Positions 25,894 to 34,046 of a DNA stretch of 40,506 nucleotides are shown here, in pieces. The stretch lies in the NCBI GenBank assembly GCA_028700655.1, contig JAQVSG010000001.1, forward strand, positions 1 to 40,506, in the 5' to 3' direction. A program made the translations under genes and the position numbers. Positions within the stretch are counted from its first letter, which is position 1, and every line of letters starts with the position of its first letter. The notes below the pieces were generated by a model. The model ran no database searches, was not told where the DNA came from, and saw only the letters and a program-made list of their open reading frames with translations. The stretch comes from Caldisericia bacterium (GTDB taxonomy: Bacteria; Caldisericota; Caldisericia; UBA6126).

Positions 25894-26485
25894 CTCCGCT
25901 TCTTTAAGTACCCCCGTAGGGGATCTTTTAATACAAGCGACACTAGAGGAAATCGTTTCTATTTCTTTTGTTGATCAAAAGAAAGAAGATCTTTTTTTAC
26001 CCTTGTTTTTAAAAGAATCCATTCCAGAAGATGATTTCGATCAACTACGAAATTATCCTCTTTTGTTGGAGGCATGCAGGCAGATTAAAGAATATTTTCA
26101 AGGGACTCGATGCTATTTTAAGCTTCCCTTGCGAATCTTTGGAACTCCTATTGAACAAAAAGTAACCCGTTTTGTGTCCATTGTACCCTATGGTCATGTG
26201 GTATCTTATCTGGATTTAGCCCGTATGGTACATATTGAAAATGGGGCCCGATTTATTGGAAACTGCATGAGGAAAAACCCTTTGCCCATCCTCATTCCTT
26301 GCCATAGAGTGATTACGAGTACGGGGAAAATGGGAGGTTTCTCGGCAGGTGCTGAGAGAAAAAAGTTTCTTCTTCAATGGGAGAAAACAAATTGGGAGAT
26401 GAATCATGAAAGTAGTTCTTCTGGCAGGTGGTTATGGTACACGTTTAAGCGAAGAAACGGAGAACAAACCGAAACCTCTAATTGA
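25883..26485 (+). CDS. ogt: Methylated-DNA--protein-cysteine methyltransferase
   Basis: Suicide DNA-repair protein that takes alkyl groups from O6-alkylguanine onto its active cysteine. The 200-residue frame has a degenerate N-terminal domain and a C-terminal DNA-binding domain. That domain has VPYGHVVSYLDLA (recognition helix region), GNCMRKNP and the active-site motif IPCHRVI with C140. The start is TTG at 25883, with AAGGGA 10 bp upstream. Homologues normally end soon after the helix containing KKFLLQWE. This frame continues about 27 residues as a Ser-, Arg- and Thr-rich tail inside rfbF, an 80-bp overlap that suggests loss of the original stop codon. Confidence 0.9.
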   Translation: MKINSASLSTPVGDLLIQATLEEIVSISFVDQKKEDLFLPLFLKESIPEDDFDQLRNYPLLLEACRQIKEYFQGTRCYFKLPLRIFGTPIEQKVTRFVSIVPYGHVVSYLDLARMVHIENGARFIGNCMRKNPLPILIPCHRVITSTGKMGGFSAGAERKKFLLQWEKTNWEMNHESSSSGRWLWYTFKRRNGEQTETSN

Positions 26486-27176
26486 GATTGGAGGGATGCC
26501 CATTATCTGGCATATCATGAAGAATTATGCTGGATTTGGACATATTGATTTTGTGGTATGTCTTGGGTACAAAGGGAACAAGATTAAAGAGTTCTTTCAT
26601 CAATACTTTTTGCATCATTCCAATGTTACTTACCATCTTGGAAACGGCTCGATGGATGTTCATGAAACCTTTGCTGAATCGTGGAATATAACCCTTGTAG
26701 ACACCGGTCTGGATACCTACACGGGAGGGCGTATCAAAAGAATCCAAAGCTATATTGGGAACGAAACGTTTATGCTAACCTATTGCGATGGTTTAGCAGA
26801 CGTAAACATACAACAATTGGTTGCGTTTCACAAGCAGCACGGGAAAAAAGCTACCATGACTTCGGTGCAAAAACCTAGCCGATTTGGCTTGTTACAAAGC
26901 GATCCTTCTGGACTTGTGCAAACATTTCAAGAAAAACCTGTAGAAGAAAGTGCCTGGATTAATGGAGGATACTTTGTATTGGAACCTTCCGTTTTTGAGA
27001 CTATTCAGGGTGATAAAACCATCTGGGAACGAGATCCTCTGGAGAAATTGGTACACGAACAACAGTTGATGGTTTTCCCTCACAAGGGGTATTGGCAGTG
27101 CATGGATACTCTTCGAGACAAGCAGCTGTTAGAACAAGAATGGGAAACCGGTCATGCTGCTTGGAAGAATTGGTAA
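26406..27176 (+). CDS. rfbF: Glucose-1-phosphate cytidylyltransferase
   Basis: Makes CDP-glucose from CTP and glucose-1-phosphate, the first step to CDP-6-deoxyhexoses. At 256 residues it has the usual length. It shows the nucleotidyltransferase signature LAGGYGTRLSEETENKPKP, EIGGMPIIWH, and LTYCDGLADV with the metal-binding aspartate; INGGYFVLEP follows. The start MKVVLLAGG is fixed by family alignment, with GGGAG upstream. Together with the genes behind it this forms a deoxysugar module. Confidence 0.94.
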   Translation: MKVVLLAGGYGTRLSEETENKPKPLIEIGGMPIIWHIMKNYAGFGHIDFVVCLGYKGNKIKEFFHQYFLHHSNVTYHLGNGSMDVHETFAESWNITLVDTGLDTYTGGRIKRIQSYIGNETFMLTYCDGLADVNIQQLVAFHKQHGKKATMTSVQKPSRFGLLQSDPSGLVQTFQEKPVEESAWINGGYFVLEPSVFETIQGDKTIWERDPLEKLVHEQQLMVFPHKGYWQCMDTLRDKQLLEQEWETGHAAWKNW

Positions 27177-27198
27177 AGGAGAGACAAGGATTTCCTTC

Positions 27199-28164
27199 AT
27201 GAAACATGAAAACATTTTGATTACAGGATCATCTGGGTTTATTGGTTCTCATTTAACACGATCTTTTCAGGAAACAGCAAACGTTTACGTGGCGCAACGG
27301 CAAGGATCGCATGAAGATAACTGGAGAAATACAGCGGAGCAGAACCTACAATACCTTGATTTGGATTCTTTGCGAAAAGGAACGCTAGAAACGACTACAA
27401 CTGGAGAAGAGATTCCTATCTTTGATTGCGTGTACCACTTGGCAGCACCAAGCACGTTGTCTGCTGCTGAAGATGAGAATACTCTTGTGGATGGTGGAAT
27501 TGCATTCACCCTAAACATGATATCCTTTTGTGCTAGATACAAAGCAAAAAAGCTTGTGATCGCAGGGAGTTCTCATGAATATGGTGATCATGGTTGCAAA
27601 CCTCTCACTGAAACCATGGCTTTGCAACCTGTTCATATGTATGGTGCCATGAAGGCAGCCACTACAACTCTTAGCGTGGTGTATGCCCAACAGTTAAACG
27701 TTCCACTTCATATGGCCCGTTTTTTTACGGTGTATGGCCCAGCAGATAAGCCAAAAAATGTTATACCATCTATGATTGAAGCAACCTATACCGAAGTTCC
27801 TCTAGACTTAACTCCGGGTGAACAAATCCGAGATTATATTTATATTGACGATGTCATTGAAGGGCTCCACTGTCTAAAAAATTCTACACAGTCTTCTGGT
27901 TCTGTATTCAATTTTGGAACGGGCGTGGGAACCCGTTTGCTGGATGTAGCCTCTATTCTTGTACAAAAAGAAAAAGTAGATCCATCTTTGTTTCGATTTG
28001 ACGTAAGACCTTATTATGATAAGGAAGTTATGTATATGGTAAGCAATACTTCCAAGGCAAAAAAACACCTTAAGTGGTCTGCCAAAGTGTCCTTAGAAGA
28101 AGGATTGCATCAAACATATCAATGGTACCACCAGTATTATCAAGAGGTGTTCCATGCAAGATAA
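27199..28164 (+). CDS. NAD(P)-dependent SDR epimerase/reductase for a CDP-sugar
   Basis: Extended short-chain dehydrogenase of 321 residues. The cofactor motif is TGSSGFIGSH (residues 9-18). A catalytic serine lies in AGSSHEYGD and the YxxxK pair is Y148/K152 in YGAMK. The substrate half contains YGPADKPKNVIP and RDYIYIDDV. ATG 27199 is preferred, with AAGGA 8 bp upstream; earlier in-frame ATG/TTG codons lack this. Lying between rfbF and rfbG, it likely reduces or epimerises the 4-keto product of RfbG, as CDP-abequose or CDP-paratose synthases do. The exact sugar is unknown. Confidence 0.82.
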   Translation: MKHENILITGSSGFIGSHLTRSFQETANVYVAQRQGSHEDNWRNTAEQNLQYLDLDSLRKGTLETTTTGEEIPIFDCVYHLAAPSTLSAAEDENTLVDGGIAFTLNMISFCARYKAKKLVIAGSSHEYGDHGCKPLTETMALQPVHMYGAMKAATTTLSVVYAQQLNVPLHMARFFTVYGPADKPKNVIPSMIEATYTEVPLDLTPGEQIRDYIYIDDVIEGLHCLKNSTQSSGSVFNFGTGVGTRLLDVASILVQKEKVDPSLFRFDVRPYYDKEVMYMVSNTSKAKKHLKWSAKVSLEEGLHQTYQWYHQYYQEVFHAR

Positions 28165-29242
28165 ACACAAATTGTCTACTTTTTATCATGGAAAGAGAGT
28201 TTTTGTAACTGGGCATACTGGGTTCAAGGGAAGCTGGTTATGCCAATGGCTAGTGACAATGGGAGCAGACGTTATGGGATATTCCATCGATATTCCCACC
28301 AAACCTTCTCTTTTTGAAGTTTTGCAGTTGCCAACGCAGCTTCAAGATATTCGAGGGGATGTTCGTGATTTTGACACATTACAAAAGGCAATCCAATCTT
28401 TTCAGCCGCAGGTCCTTTTTCATCTTGCTGCACAACCGATTGTAAGAGACTCCTACAAAAACCCTATAGAAACTTTTGAAACCAATGTTATGGGCAGCAT
28501 TTATATCATGGAGTGTATACGGCAACTCATGAAAACGCAACCTGCGTTTCCACTGGAATCTGTAGTGATGGTTACAAGTGACAAATGCTATGAAAATCAA
28601 AACCAGGTGATGGGGTATCGAGAAAACGATCCCATGGGTGGACATGATCCATATAGTGCGAGCAAAGGCTGTATGGAAATGGCCGTATCGTCGTACCAAA
28701 AGTCCTTTTTTCAAAAGTCGCCCATAGGAATCGCTACTGTTAGGGCTGGCAATGTAATTGGAGGGGGCGATTGGGGCAAGGACCGTTTGCTACCAGATAT
28801 TGCAAAGGCATTCTCGGTATCGCAAGCGGTAACACTACGCAATCCTTTGTCTGTTCGTCCTTGGCAACATGTATTGGAGCCCTTATCCGGATATTTACTG
28901 GTAGGAAAATGTTTGGCAGAGGATCCAGCTTCCTTTAGCGAAGGCTGGAATTTAGGTCCTTTAGAGACAGATATTGCAACTGTGGAAGACGTGGTAAAAA
29001 AATGCATTCAAGTATGGCCAACTAATACCTACGATGTACAACAAGATGACTCTCTACACGAGACCAGTATACTCCAACTTGATGTTCACAAAGCCATTGC
29101 AAAACTGCATTGGAAACCTACCTGGACACTGAACGAAGCAATTGAAAAAACAATCCAATGGTACAAAACCTTTTACGAGAAAGGATCAAAGGCTTCAAAA
29201 GTAGAAACAAACCAACAAATTTTGGATTATATGAATGTCTAA
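28154..29242 (+). CDS. rfbG: CDP-glucose 4,6-dehydratase
   Basis: Converts CDP-glucose to CDP-4-keto-6-deoxyglucose using bound NAD+. The 362-residue protein has the highly characteristic VTGHTGFKGSWLCQWL at the N-terminus, LFHLAAQPIVRDSY, TSDKCYEN, PMGGHDPYSASKGC with Y167/K171, and RPWQHVLEPLSGY. These distinguish it from dTDP-glucose dehydratase. It overlaps the SDR gene by 11 bp and the downstream gene by 8 bp. Together with rfbF it defines a CDP-6-deoxyhexose pathway. The 3-dehydrase gene rfbH was not found in the window. Confidence 0.94.
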   Translation: MQDKHKLSTFYHGKRVFVTGHTGFKGSWLCQWLVTMGADVMGYSIDIPTKPSLFEVLQLPTQLQDIRGDVRDFDTLQKAIQSFQPQVLFHLAAQPIVRDSYKNPIETFETNVMGSIYIMECIRQLMKTQPAFPLESVVMVTSDKCYENQNQVMGYRENDPMGGHDPYSASKGCMEMAVSSYQKSFFQKSPIGIATVRAGNVIGGGDWGKDRLLPDIAKAFSVSQAVTLRNPLSVRPWQHVLEPLSGYLLVGKCLAEDPASFSEGWNLGPLETDIATVEDVVKKCIQVWPTNTYDVQQDDSLHETSILQLDVHKAIAKLHWKPTWTLNEAIEKTIQWYKTFYEKGSKASKVETNQQILDYMNV

Positions 29243-29819
29243 TACGTTAGTGTATTCGTTTGCACCGTTTGGAAATCTTCAAGTGAACCCTGCTGCAGAA
29301 ATTGCTACGAAAATTCAATCCAATCAGAACCACTGCAGTCTTTGTATTCTACCGGTTACATTTGGTTGCCAAAAAGAACTATTGTCCGCTTTTCTAGAAA
29401 CAAAACCAGATCGCATTATTGGTTTTGGAGTTGCCGCAGGAATACCAAATGTTCATGTTGAATGCTATGCATTAAATGAAATACATGCCCGTATCCCCGA
29501 CAATGAAGGCAACCAACCCTCTTTGGTGCCCATTCTGCAACAGGGACCTTCAGCGTATCGAACCCACATGGATGTGGAGAAAATTGTAACCGATTTGCAC
29601 ACACTACACATTCCGGCAGCCCTTTCGTTTCATGCAGGACTGTATGTTTGTAATTATTCCTATTACTGGACCTTGCATCTGTGCCATTTACACCAAATAC
29701 AAGGATTGTTCATCCATGTGCCATTGTCACCCGAAGAAGCAATTCGACAAACGTCTTCGCAATCTTCTTTCCCCACCTCCATGATCGCAGAGGCACTGAC
29801 TCACAGCCTGTTTTCCTAG
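29235..29819 (+). CDS. Pyroglutamyl-peptidase I-like protein (C15 family)
   Basis: 194-residue protein with the pyroglutamyl peptidase fold. Recognisable pieces are YSFAPFGNLQVNP (usually GFEPFGG..NPS), ILPVTF, GFGVAAG, ARIPDN, ALSFHAGLYVCN and IHVPLSPEE. The catalytic triad appears complete: E76, C139 and H161. The motif after E76 is ECYALN instead of the usual ERVAxN, and the PFGG glycine pair is changed, so it is a divergent member. Pcp removes N-terminal pyroglutamate from peptides; the substrate here is unknown. It overlaps rfbG, and its stop codon shares a CTAG palindrome with the convergent glycosyltransferase stop. Confidence 0.8.
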   Translation: MSNTLVYSFAPFGNLQVNPAAEIATKIQSNQNHCSLCILPVTFGCQKELLSAFLETKPDRIIGFGVAAGIPNVHVECYALNEIHARIPDNEGNQPSLVPILQQGPSAYRTHMDVEKIVTDLHTLHIPAALSFHAGLYVCNYSYYWTLHLCHLHQIQGLFIHVPLSPEEAIRQTSSQSSFPTSMIAEALTHSLFS

Positions 29820-30886
29820 GGAAGCTCTTTAAGAATTTTGAACAATCGGAGAGCTTTTTCTTCCGCTCCCTCCTGCTTGGCAATTTTTTTATTCATGCGG
29901 CCATGCTCATTTACGAGCGAAGGGTTCTTGGCATATCGAAGGATTGCATCGTGCAATTCCTGTTTTGTATCCACAAAGAAACCGTTGTGATCCGGAATGA
30001 TAAACTCTCTAGCCGAGGTTACATTGATGCCGGAGATGATCCCCATGCCTGATGCCATAGCTTCGGGTATAGTTAATCCCCATCCAGCATACGAAGGGTA
30101 GCTGATGAGAACATCGGCATGAAGGTACACATCTTGCACTCCTTGCCAACTATCTACATCGATCCATTGGGTGATGGAAGATAGAACCGCTGATGATCGA
30201 ATTCGATTTTCTAAGGAGGGTCTGTCAGGACCATTGCCAGAAAGGACTAGTCGAATAGTAGGAACACGGGAGTAGGCATTTTCGATTGCATCTACGATAT
30301 CATGTACGCGAAATCGTGGATTCATACTACCGCTATGTAAAAAAGTAACCGTTTCTAATGGATTGCGTACAGGGTGCTCTAATTCTCGTTGGATATCAGC
30401 GGCATACCCAAAAAGAAATACTCTTTTGGACTTGAAACGGTAGTAGTCCAAAGTTTTATAGCCAGAACATAGAATCCCATCAATTTTTCTATACAGAATC
30501 CTTCGAATCATTTCTTTAAAACCATTTTGCGCAGTGGGCATTTCAAAAGGTCCCATGAGAACCTTTTTTTTGTGGTTTACAGCCCATTTGTACGCAGGGT
30601 ACCATGAAAGATTGTTCCATCTACCATGCAGCACTAGATAGTCGGGTTGAAAACGGTTCATATGATGGTTGATGTCGGGACAATAAAAGAATTGGCCTTT
30701 TTTCAAATAGGTACGCAAGATTTTACAGTAATCCGGAAGTTCTTGTTCCCAGTAGGCGGGTCTTGTTGAATCGGCAATCGATTGCATAAACCAAAATTCA
30801 ACATCCAAATGTTGGTGAATTGATTTTGCAAACGCTACCTGATAGGGTGCTGGAATGTGCGTAATAACAACCGCTTTCTTTTTCAT
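29816..30886 (-). CDS. GT4-family glycosyltransferase
   Basis: Predicted cytoplasmic glycosyltransferase of 356 residues. The N-terminus reads VVITHIPAPYQVAF, a typical start for GT4 enzymes acting on polysaccharides. The C-terminal half contains FLHSGSMNPRFR, LVLSGNGPDRPSL, WIDVDSW, and the nucleotide-sugar motif GWGLTIPEAMASGMGII. ATG at 30886 is chosen because AAGAGGT sits a few bases upstream on this strand; a longer frame from 30964 would begin inside the promoter. It faces the CDP-deoxysugar genes convergently and may use that sugar, which is inference from position only. Confidence 0.87.
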   Translation of the reverse strand: MKKKAVVITHIPAPYQVAFAKSIHQHLDVEFWFMQSIADSTRPAYWEQELPDYCKILRTYLKKGQFFYCPDINHHMNRFQPDYLVLHGRWNNLSWYPAYKWAVNHKKKVLMGPFEMPTAQNGFKEMIRRILYRKIDGILCSGYKTLDYYRFKSKRVFLFGYAADIQRELEHPVRNPLETVTFLHSGSMNPRFRVHDIVDAIENAYSRVPTIRLVLSGNGPDRPSLENRIRSSAVLSSITQWIDVDSWQGVQDVYLHADVLISYPSYAGWGLTIPEAMASGMGIISGINVTSAREFIIPDHNGFFVDTKQELHDAILRYAKNPSLVNEHGRMNKKIAKQEGAEEKALRLFKILKELP

Positions 30887-30934
30887 ACTACCTCTTTTGT
30901 AAATCTCATACGTCGATCTGTTTACAGTGCCTAT

Positions 30935-30964
30935 ATTATAAAAAGAATCAACGATAAAAATCAA
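30935..30964 (-). promoter_or_regulatory. sigma70-type promoter for the minus-strand glycosyltransferase
   Basis: On the minus strand TTGATT (30964-30959) and a perfect TATAAT (30940-30935) are 18 bp apart. A start near 30928 gives a ~42-nt leader carrying AAGAGG before the ATG at 30886. It lies back to back with the hisS promoter. Confidence 0.65.
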
Positions 30965-30999
30965 TCCTTTTTCTAATGCAAGGTAAATCTATCTCAAAG

Positions 31000-31027
31000 T
31001 TGCAACCCCTTGGTGATCAAGTAAAAT
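31000..31027 (+). promoter_or_regulatory. Candidate promoter at hisS, possibly leaderless transcript
   Basis: TTGCAA (31000-31005) and TAAAAT (31022-31027) are 16 bp apart. The predicted start (about 31033-31035) coincides with the hisS ATG at 31034. No Shine-Dalgarno sequence precedes that ATG, which fits a leaderless transcript. The whole upstream spacer is only 147 bp to the divergent gene. Confidence 0.45.
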
Positions 31028-31033
31028 GTTTCT

Positions 31034-32311
31034 ATGAAATACAAACGAGTTAAAGGTACGCGTGATATATTACCGCAAGAATGGATTCTTCGAGAAGTTG
31101 TCATTGATGTTGTTAGAACGACAGCTTATTCCTTTGGATATGGTGAAATTACAACTCCCATTCTTGAGGAAGCCGGATTGTTTATCCATTCTGTTGGAGA
31201 TGCATCCGATATTGTAACAAAAGAGATGTATACCCTGGTGGATAAGGCGGGGCGAGATTTGGTATTGATTCCTGAAGGAACCGCTGGAATTTGCAGAGCC
31301 TATATTGAATCCAAAATGACAGTATGGCCGAAACCAGTAAAGTTGTTTTATTTTCAACGACTGTTTCGATATGAGAAGCCTCAAAAAGGACGATATCGAG
31401 AGTTTTCACAGTTTGGCGTGGAGTGTTTTGGTAGCCAATCTCCTACCGCCGATGCTGAGATCATTTCATTGGCCCATACAATGCTAAAGAAACTCCATTT
31501 TTCTTCTCTTACGCTGCACATTAACACTTTGGGTTGTGATGCGTGTAGAAAAGAGTATCGGGAAGCTCTGGTACGATATTTCCTTTCTTTTGAAAGTACA
31601 TTGTGTGAGGATTGTCAAAACCGACTAAAAACCAATCCCCTTCGCATTTTAGATTGTAAGAATCCTTCCTGCAAACAGTGTGTTGCGGATGCTCCCAAAA
31701 TTCATCCCTATTTGTGTGACGTTTGTAAGGAACATTTTCAAGGTGTATTGGGTTGTTTAGATGTCTTGAAGATTCCCTATTTTGTGGACTATGAATTGGT
31801 ACGTGGATTGGATTATTATACCCAAACCGTGTTTGAGTTTATCTCGCAAGACTTGGGTGCACAAGGAACCGTTCTAGGTGGAGGCCGGTATGATGGATTG
31901 ATCGAAAAAGAACTGGACGGTCCTCCAACACCGGCTATTGGCTTTGCAATGGGTTTGGAAAGAATCACAATGTTGCTGGAAACGAAACGAACAGAACTGC
32001 CTCTTCGAACCATAGACCCGATGCTGTATATTGCGAATTTTGGAGGGAACACTGCTACTCTTAGTCTTCAAATTGCGCAGGATCTACGTCAAAATAATAT
32101 GAATGTTCTGGTAGATTTGGAGGGGAAAGGCATGAAGAAAGTATTTGAAACAGCAGAAAAGAGAAATGCCAAGTACCTTTTAGTGATTGGAGAAGAAGAA
32201 GAAAAGACTGGGATCGTGAGTATCCGTAATCTTACAACGCGAGAAAATAAAGAATTGGAAATTTCTGCCATTCCATCTTTTTTCTTAAAAGGGGATCAAA
32301 ATGAAGTATAG
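31034..32311 (+). CDS. hisS: Histidyl-tRNA synthetase
   Basis: Class II aminoacyl-tRNA synthetase charging tRNA-His; 425 residues. Motifs: GTRDILPQE near the start, motif 2 region FYFQRLFRYEKPQKGRYREF, the histidine-specific LVRGLDYYTQTVFEF, and motif 3 in AIGFAMGLERI, then the C-terminal anticodon domain. The mid-protein insertion has several cysteine pairs (GCDAC, LCEDC, CKQC, LCDVC), a pattern I know from clostridial-type HisRS, possibly zinc-binding. It overlaps aspS by 11 bp; hisS-aspS is a common gene pair. No ribosome binding site is visible. Confidence 0.97.
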   Translation: MKYKRVKGTRDILPQEWILREVVIDVVRTTAYSFGYGEITTPILEEAGLFIHSVGDASDIVTKEMYTLVDKAGRDLVLIPEGTAGICRAYIESKMTVWPKPVKLFYFQRLFRYEKPQKGRYREFSQFGVECFGSQSPTADAEIISLAHTMLKKLHFSSLTLHINTLGCDACRKEYREALVRYFLSFESTLCEDCQNRLKTNPLRILDCKNPSCKQCVADAPKIHPYLCDVCKEHFQGVLGCLDVLKIPYFVDYELVRGLDYYTQTVFEFISQDLGAQGTVLGGGRYDGLIEKELDGPPTPAIGFAMGLERITMLLETKRTELPLRTIDPMLYIANFGGNTATLSLQIAQDLRQNNMNVLVDLEGKGMKKVFETAEKRNAKYLLVIGEEEEKTGIVSIRNLTTRENKELEISAIPSFFLKGDQNEV

Positions 32312-34046
32312 AGATGAATATTGTGGATTGATTACGGAGGAATGGTTTGATAAACCCATTACCTTGTCGGGCTGGGTAGATCGAACGAGAGAAGTGGGTG
32401 GGGTCACCTTTGTTCTTTTGCGCGATCACACCGGTGTTGTACAATTGGTCTTTTCGTCCCATCTTCTCCAGAAAGCACACGAACTCCACAACGAAGATGT
32501 TATTCAAATTCATGGCACTGTCTCTAGTCGAAATCCAAAGGAAGTAAATCCTGCCATGAAAACGGGCATGCTTGAAGTGCATGTGGATGCAGCCACCATT
32601 TTGAATTGTTGCCAACACTCTCCCTTTGAAGTCCGAAAGTCCATGGAAGTAGACGAAAACCTACGCATGAAATATCGATACTTTGATCTGCGACATCCAA
32701 AAATGTATTCTAATATGCAATTGCGCCATACATTGCTTCAAACATCAAGAAATTATTTTTCAGACCACCACTTTATGGAAGTGGAAACACCTTATCTTGG
32801 GAAAAGTACACCCGAAGGAGCTCGCGATTTTTTAGTTCCCTCGCGCATGAATCCAGGGAAATTTTATGCACTTACACAATCGCCCCAGTTGTACAAAGAA
32901 ATGCTTATGGTAGGAGGCATTGATCGGTATTTCCAAATATGTCGGTGCTTTCGAGATGAAGACTTTCGATTGGATCGACAACCAGAGTTTACGCAAATTG
33001 ATTTGGAAATGGCATTTTCGGACGAAGAACAACTGTACACCATTCTAGAGGGTCTGATGAAACAGATTGTCAAAAACTGTTTGCACCGAGATATTCAAAC
33101 TCCATTTTCAAAAATGACCTATACGGAGGCGTATCAAAAATATGGAACCGACAAACCAGATCTCCGCTTCGACGTACCCATTGTAATTTTCCAGAACGAA
33201 TTCAAAAACCCTGATTACAAAACATTTTACACTGCTTATGAGGAAGAAAAATCAATAGCAGCTATACGTATTGAGAAAAAATATATGGATCTTTCTAGAA
33301 AAGAATCGGATGCTTTTTTAAAAGAGATAGAAAACCCGCAGGTATCCTTTTATTATGTAAAACATAAGCTCGATGGAATAGGTCTCAATTTCCTAACAGA
33401 ATCCGACAAAGAGAGAATTGCTGAAAAGTTACAAACCGTAGAGGGAGATGCTATTCTTTTTGCGTTGGGTACAGAAAAGGATGTGTGTGAATCCCTGGGT
33501 AGAGCAAGAAATGTAGTAGGAAAATCAATTTTGAAGGCAGAACCAGAACGGAAAAACCAATTGTGTTTTGCATGGATCCATCAATTTCCATTGTTTTTGT
33601 GGAACGATGAAGAAAACCGTCTTGATTCAGCGCAACATCCCTTTACTCTGCCAAACATGGAGCAATTTAACCAATATATTGATACACACCCTCTTCGCAT
33701 TGAAAGCTGTTCGTCTGATTTGGTTTTAAATGGTTTTGAATTGGGATCCGGAGGATCACGAATTGTGGATCCGGATTTACAACGTCGAATCTTTGAAATC
33801 ATTGGAGTTCCTTCTGACCAGATTGAGGAACAATTTGATTATCTTCTCCACGCATTAGCTTCTGGTGCTCCCCCTGAAGCAGGCTTTGCTCTTGGAGTGG
33901 ATCGTATTGCTATGATTTTAACAGAGAGCTCTTCTTTGCGTGATGTAATTGCTTTTCCTAAAAATACAAAAGGAGCCAGTCCTTTGACAAAAGAACCCTC
34001 CCCCATATCCGAGGAGCAGTGGAACGAGATAACCAGGCGATCGTAG
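32301..34046 (+). CDS. aspS: Aspartyl-tRNA synthetase
   Basis: Class II synthetase charging tRNA-Asp, or tRNA-Asp/Asn if non-discriminating; 581 residues, the bacterial long form. It has an N-terminal OB-fold (LSGWVDRTREVGGVTFVLLRD), motif 2 FQICRCFRDEDFRLDRQPEFTQIDLE, a GAD insertion domain in the middle, and motif 3 GAPPEAGFALGVDRIAM. AAAAGGGG precedes the ATG. Whether it also makes Asp-tRNA-Asn depends on gatCAB elsewhere. It overlaps the next start by one base (TAGTG). Confidence 0.97.
   Translation: MKYRDEYCGLITEEWFDKPITLSGWVDRTREVGGVTFVLLRDHTGVVQLVFSSHLLQKAHELHNEDVIQIHGTVSSRNPKEVNPAMKTGMLEVHVDAATILNCCQHSPFEVRKSMEVDENLRMKYRYFDLRHPKMYSNMQLRHTLLQTSRNYFSDHHFMEVETPYLGKSTPEGARDFLVPSRMNPGKFYALTQSPQLYKEMLMVGGIDRYFQICRCFRDEDFRLDRQPEFTQIDLEMAFSDEEQLYTILEGLMKQIVKNCLHRDIQTPFSKMTYTEAYQKYGTDKPDLRFDVPIVIFQNEFKNPDYKTFYTAYEEEKSIAAIRIEKKYMDLSRKESDAFLKEIENPQVSFYYVKHKLDGIGLNFLTESDKERIAEKLQTVEGDAILFALGTEKDVCESLGRARNVVGKSILKAEPERKNQLCFAWIHQFPLFLWNDEENRLDSAQHPFTLPNMEQFNQYIDTHPLRIESCSSDLVLNGFELGSGGSRIVDPDLQRRIFEIIGVPSDQIEEQFDYLLHALASGAPPEAGFALGVDRIAMILTESSSLRDVIAFPKNTKGASPLTKEPSPISEEQWNEITRRS

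Noticed and set aside
30887-31033. T-box or other leader riboswitch upstream of hisS
   Set aside because: The spacer is 147 bp, filled by divergent promoters, and shows no T-box sequence or terminator hairpin.
34019-34045. Upstream GTG start for the NlpC/P60 gene
   Set aside because: The GAGGAG there is only 2 bp from the GTG, and the extension puts acidic and neutral residues ahead of an otherwise ideal signal peptide.
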